A stretch of DNA of 64,000 nucleotides, from contig NZ_FNUZ01000002.1 of NCBI RefSeq assembly GCF_900108225.1, positions 932,501-996,500 on the forward strand. Reading direction: 5' to 3'. Position 1 is the stretch's first letter. The number at the start of each line of letters is the position of its first letter. Both the position numbers and the translations under genes were made by a program. This DNA comes from Thalassococcus halodurans (lineage in GTDB: Bacteria; Pseudomonadota; Alphaproteobacteria; Rhodobacterales; Rhodobacteraceae). Positions 1-8,519 of the stretch are shown one piece after another. Under the pieces are notes generated by a model. The model was given only the letters and a program-made list of their open reading frames with translations, had not been told where the DNA came from and searched no databases.

Positions 1-632
1 AGGTTCGCTGGATCAAACGCCATTCCCGGATATGATTTCATGCCCAAGGGTGTTGCATTCACAGCGCCCGACATGGCCTTCAATTCGATATCGCTGCCGG
101 ACACAGCCTGCACTTGCGCGGTGGGCCGGACCTCTTTCAAGCGGGTGACCAATGCCTCGGCGCGGGACAGATCGACGTCCACGATGCTTAGGTCGGCGCC
201 TTCGTCAAGCAGAGCCAACGACGTCGCGGTACCAGCGCCCCCTGCCCCGAACTGCGCGACAGGTTTCCCAGCCAAGGCTACACCTGTCCGCCGCATCGCT
301 TCGCGGAAACCGGAATAGTCTGTGGTATGCCCCACCCGTTTCCCATCGCGGAATACGACAGTGTTGACGGTGTTCAGATCCTGCGCAGGTCCTTCCAGAT
401 GATCCAGATAGGTGCCCACCTCGGTCTTGTGCGGATGCGTGACGTTCACACCTGCCAGACCACTGGCCTCGGCATGATCCAGAATGTCCGGCAGGCTCAT
501 GCCCGACCAAGGCGCCTCGCCCGTGTCAAAGCGCTGATAGGTGTAGTCAAAGCCAAGGGCGCGGCCCTCGGCCTCGTGCATCGCGGGGGTCAGGGATTGC
601 CCAATCCCATGCCCGATCAATCCGGCCTTCAT
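1..632 (-). CDS. Shikimate dehydrogenase-like protein, 3' end cut by window edge
   Basis: Converts shikimate and 3-dehydroshikimate with NAD(P). Reading the minus strand gives MKAGLIGHGIGQSLTPAMHE at the N-terminus, the catalytic-lysine motif NVTHPHK near residue 65, the HTTDYSG substrate motif near 105, a FGAGGAG nucleotide-binding loop near 125 and NATPLGM near 190. All are landmarks of the AroE family. About 210 codons are present and the C-terminus lies outside the window. The ATG at 632 overlaps the TGA of the upstream TRAP permease gene by 4 bases (ATGA), so the two are probably translationally coupled. Membership of a TRAP/GntR locus, not of a biosynthetic cluster, suggests a catabolic quinate/shikimate enzyme. 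That role is inference. Confidence 0.85.
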   Translation of the reverse strand, partial: MKAGLIGHGIGQSLTPAMHEAEGRALGFDYTYQRFDTGEAPWSGMSLPDILDHAEASGLAGVNVTHPHKTEVGTYLDHLEGPAQDLNTVNTVVFRDGKRVGHTTDYSGFREAMRRTGVALAGKPVAQFGAGGAGTATSLALLDEGADLSIVDVDLSRAEALVTRLKEVRPTAQVQAVSGSDIELKAMSGAVNATPLGMKSYPGMAFDPAN

Positions 633-1924
633 CCCGCGTATCCAAACAGACGCGGCAGGAAAAGGACAAGATCGGGGAACAGGATTAGGACAATCAGTGC
701 CAATAGCAATACGCCCAAGAACGCCCAGACTTCGCTAATGATGTCGCGCAGTTTAATGCCTGTGACCGCGTTGATGACAAACAGCAGAATGCCATAGGGC
801 GGTGTGATCAGGCCGATCATCGAGTTCACGACAACAAGAACACCGAAGTGCACCAGATCAATCCCAAGCGCCTTACAGGCGGGGATGAACAGCGGCACGA
901 TGACCAGAATGATCGTCGTCGCATCCAGCACACAGCCCAACAGCAGGATCAAAACGTTGATCAGCAGCAGGAACATCAGCGGATGCATGTCGATGCCCGT
1001 CAGGTAGGCCGACACCATGCCCGGAATGTTTTCGGAGACCACGATAAAGTTCAGGATCAGCGCGCCACCGATGACCACCCCGACAGACGCAGAGGCCCGC
1101 GCGCTTTCCACGAAGATGCTGTACAGCCCCTTAAGCGACAAAGCGCGATAGAAAATACCAGACAACAACAGCGCGTAAAGCGCGGCCACGGCGGCGGCTT
1201 CGGTCGGCGTGGTAACACCGCCGTAGATGCCGTAAAGCAGGATCACCGGCATCAGCAGCGCCGGGAAAGCGTTAGCTGTGACCTTGGGCAACTGGCGCAG
1301 GGGCACGGGCTCTTCCAATGCGAAACCACGCTTGTGGGCCAGATAGGTGTTCATAGCCATCAGAACGGCACCCATCACAAGACCGGGCACGATGCCCGCC
1401 AGAAACAGCGCGCCGATGGATGCGTTAGATACCAGCGCATACAGCACCATCGGGATCGACGGCGGAATGATCGGGCCGATGGTGGCCGAGGCCGCCGTGA
1501 TCGCCGCAGCATACCCGCCGCTATAGCGACCATCCTTAGTCATCATCTCGATAATGATTTTACCGATGCCTGCCGCATCCGCGACCGCAGAGCCAGACAT
1601 GCCGGAAAAAATCAGCGATGCGACCACGTTTACATGGCCCAGCCCCCCACGGAACCGGCCAACGGCTGCAACGCAGAAGTTCAGAAGCCGTTCGGAAATT
1701 GTCCCCGCGTTCATGATGTTGGCGGCCACGATGAACAGCGGCACCGCCAGTAGTACAAAGCTTTTGTACAAACCCTGCAGAATCTTTTCGCCCGTCAGCG
1801 CAAGGTCCATACCGGCCATGCCCAGATAGACCAGTGACGCCAGCATGATCGAATAGCCGATAGGTGTCCCGATGCCTGCCAGCCCGAACAGGGTAATCAG
1901 GCAGAGCGCAAGTTCCATACTCAT
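629..1924 (-). CDS. TRAP transporter large permease (DctM family)
   Basis: The 431-residue protein is hydrophobic throughout, with about 12 predicted membrane segments, as usual for the large TRAP subunit that carries the sodium-coupled solute pathway. Diagnostic stretches include PLFIVAANIMNAG near residue 60, MSGSAVADAAGIG near 110 and GPIIPPSIPMVLY near 150. It overlaps the small permease gene by 4 bases at its start and the shikimate-dehydrogenase-like gene by 4 bases at its end, so the three are tightly coupled. Substrate cannot be read from the permease. The neighbouring genes point to a carboxylate of the quinate/shikimate type, which is inference. Confidence 0.93.
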   Translation of the reverse strand: MSMELALCLITLFGLAGIGTPIGYSIMLASLVYLGMAGMDLALTGEKILQGLYKSFVLLAVPLFIVAANIMNAGTISERLLNFCVAAVGRFRGGLGHVNVVASLIFSGMSGSAVADAAGIGKIIIEMMTKDGRYSGGYAAAITAASATIGPIIPPSIPMVLYALVSNASIGALFLAGIVPGLVMGAVLMAMNTYLAHKRGFALEEPVPLRQLPKVTANAFPALLMPVILLYGIYGGVTTPTEAAAVAALYALLLSGIFYRALSLKGLYSIFVESARASASVGVVIGGALILNFIVVSENIPGMVSAYLTGIDMHPLMFLLLINVLILLLGCVLDATTIILVIVPLFIPACKALGIDLVHFGVLVVVNSMIGLITPPYGILLFVINAVTGIKLRDIISEVWAFLGVLLLALIVLILFPDLVLFLPRLFGYAG

Positions 1925-2481
1925 ACCACTTCATCCCCTTCTTGGATGGCCGGCGGTTCGTGATCGTGTCCGGGAAGTTCGTGGTCCGTCTCGGGCGGTC
2001 CGTTGCGCAGCACACCGACAAAGCGCCAAATGTAGCGCGCAGCTACGACCAACATGAACATCGCGTAGATCGAAAAGATGGTGCGCATCGGAATTTTATT
2101 TCCGTCCAACGGGTTACGGACCGTTGTTGTTTTGCGCATCTTCATCCAGTCGATGTAATCCCACGTGGGCAGAAACGCATACAGCATGCCCGTAGCAATG
2201 GCCGCAGCCGAGATCAGGGCCAGCACTTTCTGCACGCGGCGCGGGGCTGATAGATAGAAGATATCAAAGGTCACATGATCGTTTTCGCGCACCAGAAAGG
2301 CGCAGCCGAAAAACACGATCCAGACCCAAAGGATCAAACACAGTTCAAGCGTCCAGCCGAAGGGTGTCTTCAGCACATAGCGCGAAAAAATTTGTAGAAG
2401 GAAGGTAATGAACATCGCCGCCAAGAAGCTGGCAGCGATGGCTTCGGTGCCGTGTCGGAACCAAGTTGAAATCGTTTTCAT
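1921..2481 (-). CDS. TRAP transporter small permease (DctQ family)
   Basis: A 186-residue protein with four membrane helices, the small TRAP subunit that pairs with DctM. The family-typical segment PFGWTLELCLILWVWIVF, followed by FLVRENDHVTFD, is seen around residues 40-75. The ATG at 2481 is preferred because GGGGG lies five bases upstream. A GTG at 2499 and an ATG at 2484 are also in frame but fit the ribosome site less well. It lies 59 bases after the binding-protein gene and overlaps dctM by 4 bases. The C-terminal tail is acidic and His-rich (HELPGHDHEPP), an unusual but probably unimportant feature. Confidence 0.9.
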   Translation of the reverse strand: MKTISTWFRHGTEAIAASFLAAMFITFLLQIFSRYVLKTPFGWTLELCLILWVWIVFFGCAFLVRENDHVTFDIFYLSAPRRVQKVLALISAAAIATGMLYAFLPTWDYIDWMKMRKTTTVRNPLDGNKIPMRTIFSIYAMFMLVVAARYIWRFVGVLRNGPPETDHELPGHDHEPPAIQEGDEVV

Positions 2482-2540
2482 CATGTCCCCCGTCAGCACA
2501 GGTGTGGCCCCTGAAACGGGGCCACTAAGTCGTGATCAGA

Positions 2541-3551
2541 TCAGTTGCCCAGAGCGTTGATGCGCTCGAGAACACCTTCCGGCCAGGATGCGGCGACTTC
2601 GCTGCCAGCATACTGTGCCTGCACGTGTGTGCGGAAGGCTTCCAGATCGGGGGTGTAGATTTCTACGCCCTGGCTGCGAATGAAGTCAGCCAGGTTGTTT
2701 TCCAGATCCAGCTGCTTCAGACGACCCCAAGCGGCAGCCGCGTCTGCGGCGCGCTGCACGGTGATCTGCTGATCAGGTGTCAGTTCGTCCCAAACCGCCT
2801 TCGAGAACGCGATGTAGTTCAGGTCGACAAGGTGCGACGTCAGCGCGATCTGCTTGGTCACTTCGTAGAATTTCTTGTCCACGACTGTTGGCAGCGGGTT
2901 GTCCTGACCGTCAACAGCGCCTGTCGCCAGACCTGTGTAAACCTCGTTGAAGGCCATCGGTGTCGGGGAGGCCCCCAGAGCGGAACCCAGGAACTGCCAT
3001 GCATCTGTGCCCGGCATACGCAGGTTCACGCCAGCAAGGTCTGCCGGTGTCTGCACATCAACCTCTTCGCGCGTCTGGCGCAGGTTCACGTGACGACGAC
3101 CCAGATACATAACCGACAGCAGCTTTACGCCCAGCTCATCCTCGGCCTTCTGCTTGAACGGGTCCATCAGCGGGTCGTTGAAGACACGAACCTGATGCGC
3201 GGCGTCCTGATGGACGTAACCTGTCGCAAAGATCGAGAACTCGGGGAAGAACTGAGCCATTTCCTGCGCGGACGCGATGGACATGGTCAGGTTGCCGCGG
3301 CTGATCGCCTCAAGCTCGGTGCCCTGTGCGAACAGAGTGCCGTTGTAGCCCGGCTGGTAGTCAGCGAAGTCTGCGACCATCGGCGCGAAAACGTTCGCCA
3401 GAGCAGCGGAACGCTGGTCAGTCTCGGAACCGGCTGTTGCCATGGTGAAAGTCATTTTGTCCGCCGCCAAAGCGGGACCAAGGGACCCTGCAAGCATCGT
3501 TGCGGAAAGTGCTGCGCCAAGCGCGGCACGACGTGTCAGTTTGAAGTCCAT
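2541..3551 (-). CDS. TRAP transporter periplasmic substrate-binding protein (DctP family)
   Basis: A 336-residue solute receptor. The N-terminus KLTRRAALGAALSATML followed by ALA looks like a Tat-type (twin-Arg) or possibly Sec signal, so the mature protein is periplasmic. Two DctP hallmarks are present: the carboxylate-binding arginine region NLRMPGTDAWQ near residue 170 and VDGQDNPLPTV near 210. The ATG at 3551 has a strong GGAGG five bases upstream. Longer in-frame starts are not supported. The usual binding-protein, small-permease, large-permease order follows. The ligand is predicted to be a carboxylate, plausibly quinate or shikimate from context. Confidence 0.92.
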   Translation of the reverse strand: MDFKLTRRAALGAALSATMLAGSLGPALAADKMTFTMATAGSETDQRSAALANVFAPMVADFADYQPGYNGTLFAQGTELEAISRGNLTMSIASAQEMAQFFPEFSIFATGYVHQDAAHQVRVFNDPLMDPFKQKAEDELGVKLLSVMYLGRRHVNLRQTREEVDVQTPADLAGVNLRMPGTDAWQFLGSALGASPTPMAFNEVYTGLATGAVDGQDNPLPTVVDKKFYEVTKQIALTSHLVDLNYIAFSKAVWDELTPDQQITVQRAADAAAAWGRLKQLDLENNLADFIRSQGVEIYTPDLEAFRTHVQAQYAGSEVAASWPEGVLERINALGN

Positions 3552-3620
3552 TTCATCCTCCCTGGACGTTTTAAATCCTCTTGTGGCGAACATGTTTGCT
3601 TGGTCACCGCAGCTTTGCAA

Positions 3621-3638
3621 GATATTTTTAAAAATATC
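3621..3638. promoter_or_regulatory. Candidate GntR operator upstream of the TRAP binding-protein gene
   Basis: GATATTTTTAAAAATATC is a perfect 18-base palindrome about 70 bases upstream of the dctP start. A second AGATATTTTTGC half-copy follows directly. It agrees at 13 of 18 positions with the pseudo-palindrome in the gfo/gntR divergent promoter (4810-4827), so both may be bound by the local GntR regulator. Read as a terminator it would be an AT-only stem, which is weak. Confidence 0.45.
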
Positions 3639-3665
3639 AGATATTTTTGCTAAACGTTCGAATTC

Positions 3666-4721
3666 TCAGAATCCACCACGGTCGATCCTGACAGTTTCGC
3701 TGGTTTGCGCCGCACGCTGAATGGCCTCTACGAGCAATAAGCTCTTTGTTGCTTCCTCGCCGGAAACCAAGGGCTTAGCGGATTTTTGGATGACCTGAAC
3801 AAAGTGGTCGACTTGTTTAACCAACGGGTTTTCGGGATCAACGCCACGCGTTTCAACGCCCAACGGGTGCCACCAATGCCGTGGATTTTCGCCGTAACTC
3901 CACAGATTCATATCCGGAATAGACAATGATCCGTGCGACCCTCCGACAAGATAGCAGCTTTCAGGCTGTGGAGGATAGGCCGGATTTTCGCGGGCTGTAA
4001 GCTCCCAACTCCACGGAGACACGATGCTATCGGACACGGTGATGGTTCCAATCGCCCCCGATTCGAACTCAAGCAGCGCGCTGGCGACGTCTTCATTTTG
4101 ATAGCCACGCAAAGATGGGCTGGCCACCGCGCGGACCGTTTTGACATCTCCGCACAGGTAGCGGAGCAGATCGATGTCGTGGACCAAATTGACTGCGATG
4201 GGCCCTGCCCCGGGCTTCTTGCGCCAGTCGGCCTCATCGAAATAACTGTCGGGTTTGTAGAGCCAGCACATCGCCTGAACCGCGCGGATGTCACCGATCT
4301 GTCCTGCGTCGATTGCGGCCTTGGCGGATTGCATCAAGGGACTGTGGCGGCGGTGATGTCCCACGATCAATGGCACATCCTGTTGTTTCGCACGCTCCAC
4401 CAAGGCCCATGCATCGCTTGACCGCGTGGCAATCGGCTTTTCTATCAACATCGGAATGCCCAGTTCGACGCACTGCAAACCCTGTTCAACATGCAGTGTG
4501 TTCGGCGTCGCCAGAAGAATGCCGTCCGCGCCGCCCGCCGCGAAGAACTGATCAAGATCGGCGAAAACCTTTGCGCCCAAATCCGCGCCAGCCTTCTGGC
4601 CAGCATCACTGGGGTCAATCACCGCACCCAGTTCCGCATGGTCGCTTTCTGCGATGGCTTTGGCGTGCTGACGGCCGATCAGCCCGAACCCCGCAATCGC
4701 AAGGCGCGTCTTCGTCTTCAT
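3666..4721 (-). CDS. Gfo/Idh/MocA-family NAD(P)-dependent oxidoreductase
   Basis: A 351-residue cytoplasmic dehydrogenase. The Rossmann fold opens with LAIAGFGLIGRQHA (glycines at 11-16), the EKPIA signature is at 94-98 (lysine 95 is the usual catalytic/cofactor residue), and the second-domain helix carries VNLVHDIDLLRYL near residue 180, whose Asp and His belong to the family active site. Length is normal. It is transcribed divergently from the GntR regulator and precedes the TRAP genes. Some family members oxidise inositol, sugars or shikimate. Given the adjacent shikimate-dehydrogenase-like gene, a role in oxidising the imported polyol acid is plausible but not proven. Confidence 0.85.
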   Translation of the reverse strand: MKTKTRLAIAGFGLIGRQHAKAIAESDHAELGAVIDPSDAGQKAGADLGAKVFADLDQFFAAGGADGILLATPNTLHVEQGLQCVELGIPMLIEKPIATRSSDAWALVERAKQQDVPLIVGHHRRHSPLMQSAKAAIDAGQIGDIRAVQAMCWLYKPDSYFDEADWRKKPGAGPIAVNLVHDIDLLRYLCGDVKTVRAVASPSLRGYQNEDVASALLEFESGAIGTITVSDSIVSPWSWELTARENPAYPPQPESCYLVGGSHGSLSIPDMNLWSYGENPRHWWHPLGVETRGVDPENPLVKQVDHFVQVIQKSAKPLVSGEEATKSLLLVEAIQRAAQTSETVRIDRGGF

Positions 4722-4809
4722 ATTCAGATGTCCTCCCGACGTGCATCAAAGTGCCCGCATTTCCCCGACACCGACAGAAATCTGTGTCGCCTCCGCTAAA
4801 ATAATATAT

Positions 4810-4827
4810 GATATTCTTAAGTGTACC
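4810..4827. promoter_or_regulatory. Candidate GntR operator in the divergent gfo/gntR promoter
   Basis: GATATTCTTAAGTGTACC lies between the two divergent genes and forms an imperfect inverted repeat centred on CTTAAG. It is flanked by the longer arms ATATGATA (4806-4813) and TACCATAT (4824-4831), with one mismatch. It resembles the perfect palindrome at 3621-3638. Position and similarity suggest autoregulation plus control of the catabolic genes by the GntR protein. Confidence 0.45.
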
Positions 4828-4918
4828 ATATTTTATTTATTCGCATGGCCGGTTGTCGTTACACAGAAATATCAGGTATTTAAGCTAATCTACGGAAACC
4901 ACGGCTTGGGAGGGCTGT

Positions 4919-5584
4919 ATGACTGTCGGATCAACGATCTATCAGACGATCAAGCATGACATCATTTTCGGCGCCCTGAAGCCGGGCGAAAAGCTCAAAC
5001 TCGACATGCTGAAAAAGCGTTATGACGCCAGCCTGTCGACCCTGCGGGAAACCCTGAACCGTCTGGCAAGTGAAGGCTTTGTCGACGCGCCCGAACAGCG
5101 CGGCTTTTATGTGCACCCCATTTCGGTGGATGACCTGCGCGAGATCGCGAACCTACGCGTTCTGCTGGAATGCCATGCTTTGGATCTGTCGCTGCAAAAG
5201 GGCGACACGGAATGGGAAGGCAACCTAGTTGCCGCCCACCACAAGCTTTACCGGATGGAGCAGGAAAGACTGGCGGGCAACCAGACCAAGACTGAGGACT
5301 GGAAGCGATACGATTGGGAATTCCACTTTGCCATGATCGCAGCCTGCGATTCAAAGAACCTGTTGGATCTGCACGCCACAATCTTTGACAAATACCTGCG
5401 TTATCAGATGTTGGTCCTGACCTACCGTGGCGAAGTTGCCATGCGCGAACATAAGGCAATGCTTGATTCCGCGCTGAGCCGAGATGCCGAACTGACCAAA
5501 AAGCTACTTGCGCAGCACGTGGAAAACGGCCTGATCCACTGTCTTGAAGCGATGGACGAACAGGAACTGATCCCGCAACGCTAA
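4919..5584 (+). CDS. GntR-family transcriptional regulator (FadR/FCD subfamily)
   Basis: A 221-residue DNA-binding regulator. An N-terminal winged helix-turn-helix (residues about 5-70, with LSTLRETLNRLASEGFV as the recognition region) is followed by an all-helical FCD ligand domain. Candidate metal/ligand residues sit in DWEFHFAMIAACDS near 140 and REHKAMLDSALSRD near 180. GGGAGGG lies about five bases before the ATG. It is divergent from the oxidoreductase gene, and matching palindromes occur in the shared promoter and before dctP. Most such regulators repress the adjacent catabolic genes until the substrate binds. The ligand is unknown. Confidence 0.9.
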   Translation: MTVGSTIYQTIKHDIIFGALKPGEKLKLDMLKKRYDASLSTLRETLNRLASEGFVDAPEQRGFYVHPISVDDLREIANLRVLLECHALDLSLQKGDTEWEGNLVAAHHKLYRMEQERLAGNQTKTEDWKRYDWEFHFAMIAACDSKNLLDLHATIFDKYLRYQMLVLTYRGEVAMREHKAMLDSALSRDAELTKKLLAQHVENGLIHCLEAMDEQELIPQR

Positions 5585-5600
5585 TCCCACCCTACAAACA

Positions 5601-5638
5601 AAAACCCCGCGCTTTCGGCGCGGGGTTTTGTGTTTTTT
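5601..5638. terminator. Bidirectional intrinsic terminator between gntR and rne
   Basis: Perfect 12-base arms AAAACCCCGCGC (5601-5612) and GCGCGGGGTTTT (5618-5629) enclose a TTTCG loop. A T-rich tract follows on the plus strand, and the A-rich start serves the minus strand. It sits between convergent gntR and rne and can serve both. The rne stop codon (TAA, 5637-5639) lies in the T tract. Confidence 0.9.
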
Positions 5639-8519
5639 AGCGTCCGATGGACCACCAGCCTTTGCGTTTTGGCTTCGGCTTTTCTTCGGCCACCGGTTCA
5701 GCCGGGGCGGGTTCCGGCGCAGGGGCTTCGGCCTCGGCAGTCACCAGCTCGGCAGACTCTGCAACGGTTTCTGCTACCTCAACCGCTTCCGGTACCGGCG
5801 TCGGTTCAACCACCGCATCTTCCAGCGCTTCGGGTGTGGCCGAGGATGTGTCCTTCACCTCAGGAACAGCCGGATCAGGTTCTGCCGGTGCTTCCGCCAG
5901 CTTTTCATCAACCGGTGTCGGGGCAGCTGCCTCTTCCTCGGCTGCCGGCTCTGCGGCCGCCGGTTCTTCGACCTTTTTCTTGCGCGGGCTACGTCGACGC
6001 TTGGGCTTTTCAGCCGGAGCTTCTTCTGTTGCCGCCTCTTCTTTCGGAGCCTCATCCGCAGGTGCGTCAGCTTCTTTCACTTCGCCATCCGCTGCCTCTT
6101 CAGTCTTAGGCTCTGGCTTTTTGCGGGTGCGGCGACGGCGCTTGGGCTTTTCTTCGGCCTCGGCGTCGGGCGTGGTCTCTTCTGCGGCAGGCGCGTCTTC
6201 CGAAGCGTCCGTTTTCGCCTCGTCAGCCGCGCTGTCCTTGGACTTTTCCGAACCGTTATCTTCGGTATCAGTCGACTCGTTGTTGTCGGACTGGCCGTCT
6301 TCACCTTCGGTCTGGTTGGTCTTTTTCTTCCGCCGGCGACGACGACGACGCTTGGGCTTTTCTTCTGTCTCGGCTTCGTTTTCGACTTCGGCGTTCAGCT
6401 CTTCTGCTTCTTCCTCTTCGGCATCGATGTCTTCCATCAATGCCATCGAGGCCGACACAACAGGTGCTGTCGGTTCAGGAACGACGCGTGTCGCTGTCTT
6501 GAACTTCTCCATCGTGAAGTCAGGGCTGACCAGATGCGGGTCACCTTCGATGCGGACGGACAAGCCATAGCGCGCTTCGATCTGGATGATGTGTTCACGC
6601 TTCTGGTTCATGATGAAGTTGGCAATGGCCACAGGAGCCTTGACCAGAACCTCACGCGACCGGTTGCGCGTGCCCTCTTCTTCGATCTGACGCAGAACCT
6701 GCAACGCCATGTTGTCGTCCGAACGGATCAGACCGGTACCATGACACGACGGGCACGGCTGTGTCGTCGCTTCGATCATGCCGGGGCGCAGACGCTGTCG
6801 CGACATTTCCAACAGGCCGAAACCAGAGATGCGGCCCACCTGAATACGGGCGCGGTCTGTTTTCAGCTTGTCTTTCAGGCGCTTTTCAACGGCGGTGTTG
6901 TTCTTGCGCTCGTCCATATCGATGAAGTCGATGACGATCAGACCGGCAAGGTCGCGCAGACGCAACTGGCGCGCCACTTCTTCGGCGGCCTCAAGGTTGG
7001 TCTTAAGCGCGGTTTCCTCGATCGAGCCTTCTTTCGTGGCGCGACCCGAGTTCACGTCGATCGCCACAAGCGCTTCGGTCACGCCGATCACGATGTAGCC
7101 ACCGGATTTCAGCTGGACCGTCGGGTTGAACATGCCACCAAGGTAGCTTTCCACCTGATAACGCGCAAAAAGCGGCAGCGAATCCGAGTAGTGCTTCACG
7201 TTCTTTGCGTGGGACGGCATGATCATTTTCATGAAGTCCTTGGCCGTGCGGTAGCCGCGTTCACCTTCGACAAACACTTCGTCGATGTCGCGGTTGTACA
7301 GGTCACGGATCGACCGTTTGATCAGGTCGCCTTCTTCATAGATCTTGGCCGGTGCAATCGATTGCAGCGTCAGTTCGCGGATCTGTTCCCACAGACGCTG
7401 AAGGTATTCGTAGTCGCGCTTGATCTCGGTCTTGGTGCGCTTGGCGCCCGCAGTCCGGATGATCAGGCCCGCACCCTTCGGCACGTCGATGGATGTGGCG
7501 ATTTCTTTCAGTTTGGAACGGTCGGCCGCGTTGGTGATCTTGCGGCTGATACCACCACCACGAGCGGTGTTCGGCATCAAGACGCAGTAACGGCCAGCAA
7601 GGCTGAGGTAGGTTGTCAGGGCCGCGCCTTTGTTGCCACGCTCTTCCTTGACGACCTGCACCAGCATGATCTGGCGAACCTTGACCACTTCCTGGATTTT
7701 GTAACGACGCGCACGCGCCTTGCGAGGCGGGCGGATTTCTTCCTGCGTGTCGTCATCAGCGACAGACTCGATGCTGTCGTCGTCGGCAACTTTTACCTTC
7801 GGCTCATCATCTTCGTCTTCGTCGGACTCTGCCTCGTCAGAAGCACTGTCATCAGCGGACGTGTCCTCGTCGGATGCCTCGGTCTCATCTGCTGCGCCAG
7901 CCGCATCAGAAGTCTCCGCCCCGGCAGACGGCTCAGCCGCCTCTTCCGTCGGCGCATTCGCAGACACCTCGGCATCCGCCGCAGTGTCCTGTGCCGCGTC
8001 GTCGGCAACAACCTGATCCACAGGCTGCGCGTCAGCCACAGCGAGGCTGTCGTTGTCGCCGTCGCTGTCGTCATCAAGATCGATGGTTTCCATACCAGTG
8101 ATCTGCGACGGTTCTGTCGACACGACCGCATCAGTGGTTGTGGTCTTTTCCGCTTTGGATTTCGACCGGCGCGACCGCGAACGGCGCGATTTGGGCTTGG
8201 GGTTGTCTTCTTCCTCGGCCTCGCGCTGTGCGGCGGCCTCTTCCTCGTCCATCAGGGCCTGACGGTCTGCGACAGGGATCTGATAGTAATCGGGGTGGAT
8301 TTCAGAAAACGCCAAGAAACCATGACGGTTGCCGCCATAGTCTACGAAAGCTGCCTGAAGTGAAGGTTCAACCCGTGTTACTTTTGCGAGGTAGATGTTT
8401 CCTGCAAGCTGACGCTTGCTGTTAGATTCAAAGTCGAATTCCTCAACCTTGTTTCCGTCGACCACCACGACGCGGGTTTCTTCCGCGTGGGTGGCATCGA
8501 TAAGCATTTTCTTTGCCAT
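5637..8519 (-). CDS. rne: Ribonuclease E
   Basis: The 960-residue endoribonuclease starts mRNA decay and rRNA/tRNA processing and scaffolds the degradosome. The S1 domain begins at about residue 36 (LAGNIYLAKVTRVEPSLQAA) but is split by an insert of about 180 residues (88-268): first basic (SRRSRSRRSKSK), then strongly acidic. The catalytic DNase-I-like domain carries Asp488 in AIDVNSG and Asp531 in VIDFIDMD. The Zn-link CPSC is at 589-592. The C-terminal 270 residues are low-complexity Ala/Glu/Pro with four basic boxes near 721, 791, 838 and 947, ending GWWSIGR. ATG 8519 is chosen over an in-frame GTG at 8534 because MAKKMLIDATHAEE is the family N-terminus. Large plus-strand frames opposite this gene are composition shadows. 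Confidence 0.97.
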   Translation of the reverse strand: MAKKMLIDATHAEETRVVVVDGNKVEEFDFESNSKRQLAGNIYLAKVTRVEPSLQAAFVDYGGNRHGFLAFSEIHPDYYQIPVADRQALMDEEEAAAQREAEEEDNPKPKSRRSRSRRSKSKAEKTTTTDAVVSTEPSQITGMETIDLDDDSDGDNDSLAVADAQPVDQVVADDAAQDTAADAEVSANAPTEEAAEPSAGAETSDAAGAADETEASDEDTSADDSASDEAESDEDEDDEPKVKVADDDSIESVADDDTQEEIRPPRKARARRYKIQEVVKVRQIMLVQVVKEERGNKGAALTTYLSLAGRYCVLMPNTARGGGISRKITNAADRSKLKEIATSIDVPKGAGLIIRTAGAKRTKTEIKRDYEYLQRLWEQIRELTLQSIAPAKIYEEGDLIKRSIRDLYNRDIDEVFVEGERGYRTAKDFMKMIMPSHAKNVKHYSDSLPLFARYQVESYLGGMFNPTVQLKSGGYIVIGVTEALVAIDVNSGRATKEGSIEETALKTNLEAAEEVARQLRLRDLAGLIVIDFIDMDERKNNTAVEKRLKDKLKTDRARIQVGRISGFGLLEMSRQRLRPGMIEATTQPCPSCHGTGLIRSDDNMALQVLRQIEEEGTRNRSREVLVKAPVAIANFIMNQKREHIIQIEARYGLSVRIEGDPHLVSPDFTMEKFKTATRVVPEPTAPVVSASMALMEDIDAEEEEAEELNAEVENEAETEEKPKRRRRRRRKKKTNQTEGEDGQSDNNESTDTEDNGSEKSKDSAADEAKTDASEDAPAAEETTPDAEAEEKPKRRRRTRKKPEPKTEEAADGEVKEADAPADEAPKEEAATEEAPAEKPKRRRSPRKKKVEEPAAAEPAAEEEAAAPTPVDEKLAEAPAEPDPAVPEVKDTSSATPEALEDAVVEPTPVPEAVEVAETVAESAELVTAEAEAPAPEPAPAEPVAEEKPKPKRKGWWSIGR

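Noticed and set aside
2532-3653. A 373-codon plus-strand frame opposite the TRAP receptor
   Set aside because: Pure antisense shadow of a well-supported dctP gene. His/Cys/Arg-rich with no motif.
5628-8363. A 911-codon plus-strand frame opposite rne
   Set aside because: It mirrors RNase E codon structure, has Cys/Arg/Phe-rich implausible composition and no family features.
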